DNA of 5,048 nucleotides from an uncultured Desulfovibrio sp. (GTDB lineage Bacteria > Desulfobacterota > Desulfovibrionia > Desulfovibrionales > Desulfovibrionaceae), in the NCBI GenBank assembly GCA_900550745.1, contig URTO01000179.1, positions 1 through 5,048 on the forward strand, in the 5' to 3' direction. The notes beneath the pieces were generated by a model that searched no databases, was not told the origin of the DNA, and saw only the letters and a program-made list of their open reading frames with translations. Below are positions 1-5,048 of this stretch, one piece after another. The number at the start of each line of letters is the position of its first letter. Positions within the stretch are counted from its first letter, which is position 1. Both the position numbers and the translations under genes were made by a program.

Positions 1-4
1 GTAT

Positions 5-8
5 GAGG
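5..8 (+). promoter_or_regulatory. Candidate ribosome binding site for the sensor kinase
   Basis: GAGG lies five bases before the GTG at 14, a normal Shine-Dalgarno spacing. It supports this GTG as the start, together with the membrane anchor encoded directly after it. Only 13 bases of upstream sequence are visible, so the promoter and any upstream gene cannot be judged. Confidence 0.5.
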
Positions 9-13
9 TTCTC

Positions 14-3000
14 GTGCGTCTGCTGACAGTCCTTCTTTTCGGCGTGTTTCTCGTGGCGACGCAGGTTTTTCTCGTCCTGAAAGCCATGCAGGACAACCTG
101 TTCGACCGGAACGTCGATCCTGTGGATGCCGTCATGGAACGGCAGGAATCCATTTCCGACGATCTCACGCATCAGGAACGCCTGTGGCTCAGCAAGAACC
201 ACACTGTCCGGGTCGGCATCGATCCCGATTTCTACCCTCTGGAAAAATTCGACGCCGAAGGCCGCTATACCGGCATCGGCCCGGACTATCTCCGTATCCT
301 CCACAAGATGACGGGGCTCACCTTCCGCATCACGCCCCCCTCCGACTGGAGCGACACGACGGACATGGCCACGTCCCACAAAGTGGATATGTACATCGCC
401 GCGGCGGAGACGCAGCACCGCTCCCAATATATGCTGTTCACGCCCTCCTACATTGTGCTCCCCGGCATCATCGTGGCACGGCAGCCCACCAAGGACGGGC
501 TCATGGCCCGCAGCCCTTCCACGGGCGAAACGGAACCGGACATAGAGGGGATCAAGGACTTGGCCGGAAAGCAGGTCGCGGTGGTCAACCGGTATTCGTG
601 GCATGATTTCCTTGAGGAACTGCACCCTGAAATAGTGCCCGTGCCCGTCAAAAACACGCTGGAGGGGCTGCAGAAAGTCGCCTTCGGCGAAGTCGACGCC
701 ATGATCGACTACCAGTTCAATATTACGGAAAAAATCAACAACAGCGGCATCCGCAACCTCCGCGTCGCCGGCCCCATCGATGCGCCTTACGGACATGCCT
801 TCGGCATCCGCAAGGACTGGCCCGAACTCCACAGCATCATCAACAAGGCGCTCGGTAAAATCACTCAAGAAGAGCGCAGGATCATTGCCCAGAAGTGGCT
901 CCAGCCGTATGAAAAGAAGGCCTTCTCCAAACAGACCATCTGGATGATGCTCTTTGCGGCGGAAGTGTTGTTCACGGTATTTGCCTTTGTCCTTTACTGG
1001 AACTTTTCCCTCAAGCGGCAGGTATCGCGCAGGACGGCCCAGCTCAATCAGGAACTGGCCAAATACGACCGTGCCGAAAAGGAGCTTCGGGAAAGCCGGG
1101 CCATGCTGGAGCAGTCCAACGTGGAACTGGAACACCGCGTCAACGAGCGCACGCGCGACCTGCAAGCCATCAACGCCGAGCTCCAGCTCGCCAAGGAAGC
1201 CGCCGACGCCGCCACAACCGCGAAAAGCCAGTTCCTCGCCAACATCAGCCACGAAATCCGCACGCCCCTGCACGGCATCATGGCCTTTGCCGAACTTGCC
1301 CTGCTCAAGGAAAAGACCCCGCCGCACCGCTACCTCCGGGCCATCCTCCAGTCCTCGCGGGCGCTTCTTGAAATCATCAATGATCTGCTCGACGTATCGA
1401 AGATCGAGGCCGGGCACCTTGAACTTGAACAAGCCCCGTTCATGCTGGACGACGTGGTGCATCACGTCTGTACCGTAGCCCTGCACAACGCCCATGCGGG
1501 CGGCATCGAGCTCGTCGTGGACATGGACCCGCACATGCAGATCGCGCTGATCGGCGATGCCGGGCGCCTCCAGCAGATCATTATGAACCTCGTAACCAAT
1601 GCGGTGAAATTCACCGGCCCCGGCGGGCAGATCTGCGTGACGCTCAAGCAGGGCCATGCCGAACCGCTGCCTTCCGACACCTGCCCGGAACAGCGGCGCG
1701 TACAGATCATCTGTTTCGTGCGCGATACGGGCGTCGGGATCGCGCCGGAATTCCTCGGCCAGCTCTTCCAGCCCTTCCGACAGGTGGACGCCTCCACCAC
1801 GCGCCGCCACGGGGGAACCGGCCTCGGCCTGTGCATCTGCCGCCAGCTTGTCGAAATGATGCACGGCGAAATATGGGTGGAATCCGAACCCAACGTCGGC
1901 AGTACCTTCGCGTTTTCCATTCCGCTGTGTACTCAGCCCGACTCTGGAGCGACCGCGCAGCTGCCGCCCCCACCGGCCCAGCCGATCCATGCGCTCGTCC
2001 TCAGCGCCTCGCCGCTCCAGACGGAAATCCTTTGCCGCCACTTCTCGGCCCTCGGCATTGATGCGCTTACGGCCACAAACACGGAGGAGGCCGTAAGCAA
2101 GGCGCAGGCTCTGCCTAAGAAGCAGCCGGATCTCCTGTTCCTTGACCGCAAGCTTTCGGAGCCCAATACGCTGTATGCCCTGCGCGCACTGCGCACGGCC
2201 TTCGGGCGCACCATCCCCGCCATTCTCATGGACGAGCACGCGGGCGAACAGATCCTTTCCGTATCCAACCGGGACGCCGCCCAGCATGACGGGCAGGTCG
2301 CCATCCTGTCCCTCGTGACCCTGCGCGGGCTGCACGAATCCATTGTTTCCCTCAACGAGCCCTGCCTCGTGGCCTACTCCGGGCGGCTGCACTCCTTGCC
2401 CTCGCCGATGGAAACGCCGCTGTTCCATGACGTCCGCATCCTTGTAGCGGAAGACAACCCCACCAACCAGGAAATCATGGAAGCGCTCTTTGAAGATACG
2501 GGCGTCCAGCTTACCATCGTCAGTAACGGCAAACAGGCCCTCGACGCGCTCAGGGTCGGCGCACAGCGGGGCGAGCGCTTCGATCTCGTCCTGATGGACG
2601 TCCAGATGCCGGTCATGGACGGCTACGAGGCCACCCGGATCATCCGCACCATGCCCGAACTCGAAGGGCTGCCCATCGTCGCAATCACGGCCCACGCCAT
2701 GCACGAGGACAAAATGCGGGCGCTTTCCGCCGGGATCGCCCGATACCTTTCAAAACCCCTCAGCCGTGCGGCCCTGTTCGGCACGCTGCGGGCCCTACTT
2801 CCGAACAAAATCCTGCCGCGCAAGCCCGAACAGGCCCCGCAGGGCTCGGAACCCTCGGCGCTTTCCGCCCCTATCGTGCTCAACAACACCCCCCTGCCGC
2901 CCTGCCTCGACGCCGGGGCCATCGAACGCCTCAACGTTTCGCCGGAGACGTACCAGAAAATCCTGCGGGGCTACGTGCGCAACACCTCAGAAGCCTTGCC

Positions 3001-3543
3001 CGCCCTGCGCAAGGGGCTGTACCTCGATCCCGCCCTGCCCGAACAGGCGTTGTGCCGCCCGGCGTGGGAATGGCTCATCCGCGAAGCCCACAACCTGAAA
3101 GGCGCATCCGCCAACGTGGGGGCCATCGCCGTACAGCAGGATGCCCACGCGCTGGAGCTCGCGCTCAAGCAGTTCGTCAAGCAGTCGGGGAACGCCTCCG
3201 TCGAAACGGCGGCGCTTGCACAGACATTCTCTCCCCTGCTCAACGCACTGGAGGAGGCCTTCGCCACCGTGCAGATATCCGTACTGGAAGCCCTGCCTGA
3301 AACACCGCAGCCGCAGGATGTCCCACCCCAGCCCATACAGGCCGGAACGCTGAATGAAGATCAAAAAGCGCAACTGCAACATTTCAAGGAGATGCTGGCC
3401 CTTGCCGATCCCGAACGGATCGCGGAGGCGCTCATGCCGTTGACGGCTTTCCTTCCATCTGCTCTGATGGAAAAACTACAGCAGGCGATCGATTTCTACG
3501 ATTATGACGAAGCGCTGGCGCTGCTTCCCCCGGATACGCTGTG

Positions 3544-3544
<1 letters not shown>
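14..3544 (+). CDS. Unorthodox hybrid sensor histidine kinase (SBP_bac_3 sensor, HisKA-HATPase, REC-REC, HPt)
   Basis: This is a membrane sensor kinase of BvgS/EvgS-like layout, 1176 residues. Residues 3-23 form a hydrophobic signal anchor. Residues 63-298 are a periplasmic SBP_bac_3 flytrap domain that keeps the conserved Arg136 of the TxxR-type motif. A second membrane helix spans 309-331, followed by a charged coiled coil (335-403) with no HAMP or PAS. The kinase core has the H-box SHEIRTPL with phosphorylatable His413, an N-box with Asn525 and Asn529, DTGVGI at 571-576, an F-box LFQPF and GGTGLGL at 600-606. A first receiver (657-780) is degenerate. The second (806-927) is intact: Glu813/Asp814, phosphoacceptor Asp862, Thr892, Lys914. 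The HPt domain (about 963-1090) carries His1026 in AHNLKGAS. A helical tail ends the protein. The GTG start is chosen because it follows a GAGG site and keeps the first membrane helix; the next in-frame ATG (position 86, Met25) would lose it. The frame is open to the left edge, so an earlier start is not excluded. The ligand cannot be predicted. Confidence 0.95.

Positions 3545-5048
<1,504 letters not shown>

Noticed and set aside
3..26. ATG at position 3 as a start, or TGA at 4-6 as the stop of an upstream gene
   Set aside because: The ATG frame closes after seven codons. The TGA could end an upstream gene, but three bases of context cannot support it.
474..488. TGGCAC resembling a sigma-54 -24 element
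   Set aside because: No TTGC-like -12 element follows at the right spacing, and it is inside the flytrap coding region. The same holds for the TGGCAC at 3908-3913.
954..1478. Plus-strand frame-shifted open frame (174 codons) inside the kinase gene
   Set aside because: Its Arg/Ser/Pro-rich low-complexity product is typical of out-of-frame reading of GC-rich DNA, while the overlapping frame encodes the H-box and linker.
1462..1920. Minus-strand open frame (152 codons) opposite the HATPase domain
   Set aside because: It is antisense to the N, G1, F and G2 boxes of the kinase, and no recognisable protein features are visible.

Overview
The window holds two tandem plus-strand genes that together look like a complete phosphorelay ending in a sigma-54-dependent activator. 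The DNA is GC-rich with G/C strongly favoured at third codon positions. The AAA+ domain wording of the second gene (for example the stretches around GYKKGAFTGA and MREDFFYRIHVIPIHLPPLR) is the kind seen in Desulfovibrio/Bilophila-type sulfate- or sulfite-reducing anaerobes. A Desulfovibrionaceae-like host is therefore a reasonable inference, but it rests on recollection of family sequences and not on a search.

Layout: positions 1-13 are a short leader with a GAGG ribosome-binding-site candidate. Positions 14-3544 encode a 1176-residue unorthodox hybrid sensor histidine kinase. Its order is: membrane anchor, periplasmic SBP_bac_3-type (Venus flytrap) sensor, second membrane helix, coiled-coil linker, HisKA/HATPase kinase core, a degenerate receiver, an intact receiver, an HPt domain and a helical tail. 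Its stop codon overlaps the start of the second gene (3544 to beyond 5048). That gene encodes a response regulator with the order receiver, PAS, sigma-54 AAA+ ATPase; it runs off the right edge, so the DNA-binding end is not visible.

Expected working: an extracytoplasmic ligand (unknown) changes the flytrap domain, and the signal crosses the membrane to the kinase. Phosphate then passes His413 -> Asp862 -> His1026 in the sensor and on to Asp62 of the regulator, whose AAA+ domain (with an intact GAFTGA loop) would remodel sigma-54 RNA polymerase at promoters outside this window. No structural RNA, mobile element, CRISPR array, terminator or intergenic promoter is seen. There is no gene-free stretch over 300 bases. 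Nothing here looks like a wholly new system. The main interest is the pairing of a BvgS/EvgS-like sensor with a PAS-containing NtrC-type output, and the dead first receiver.
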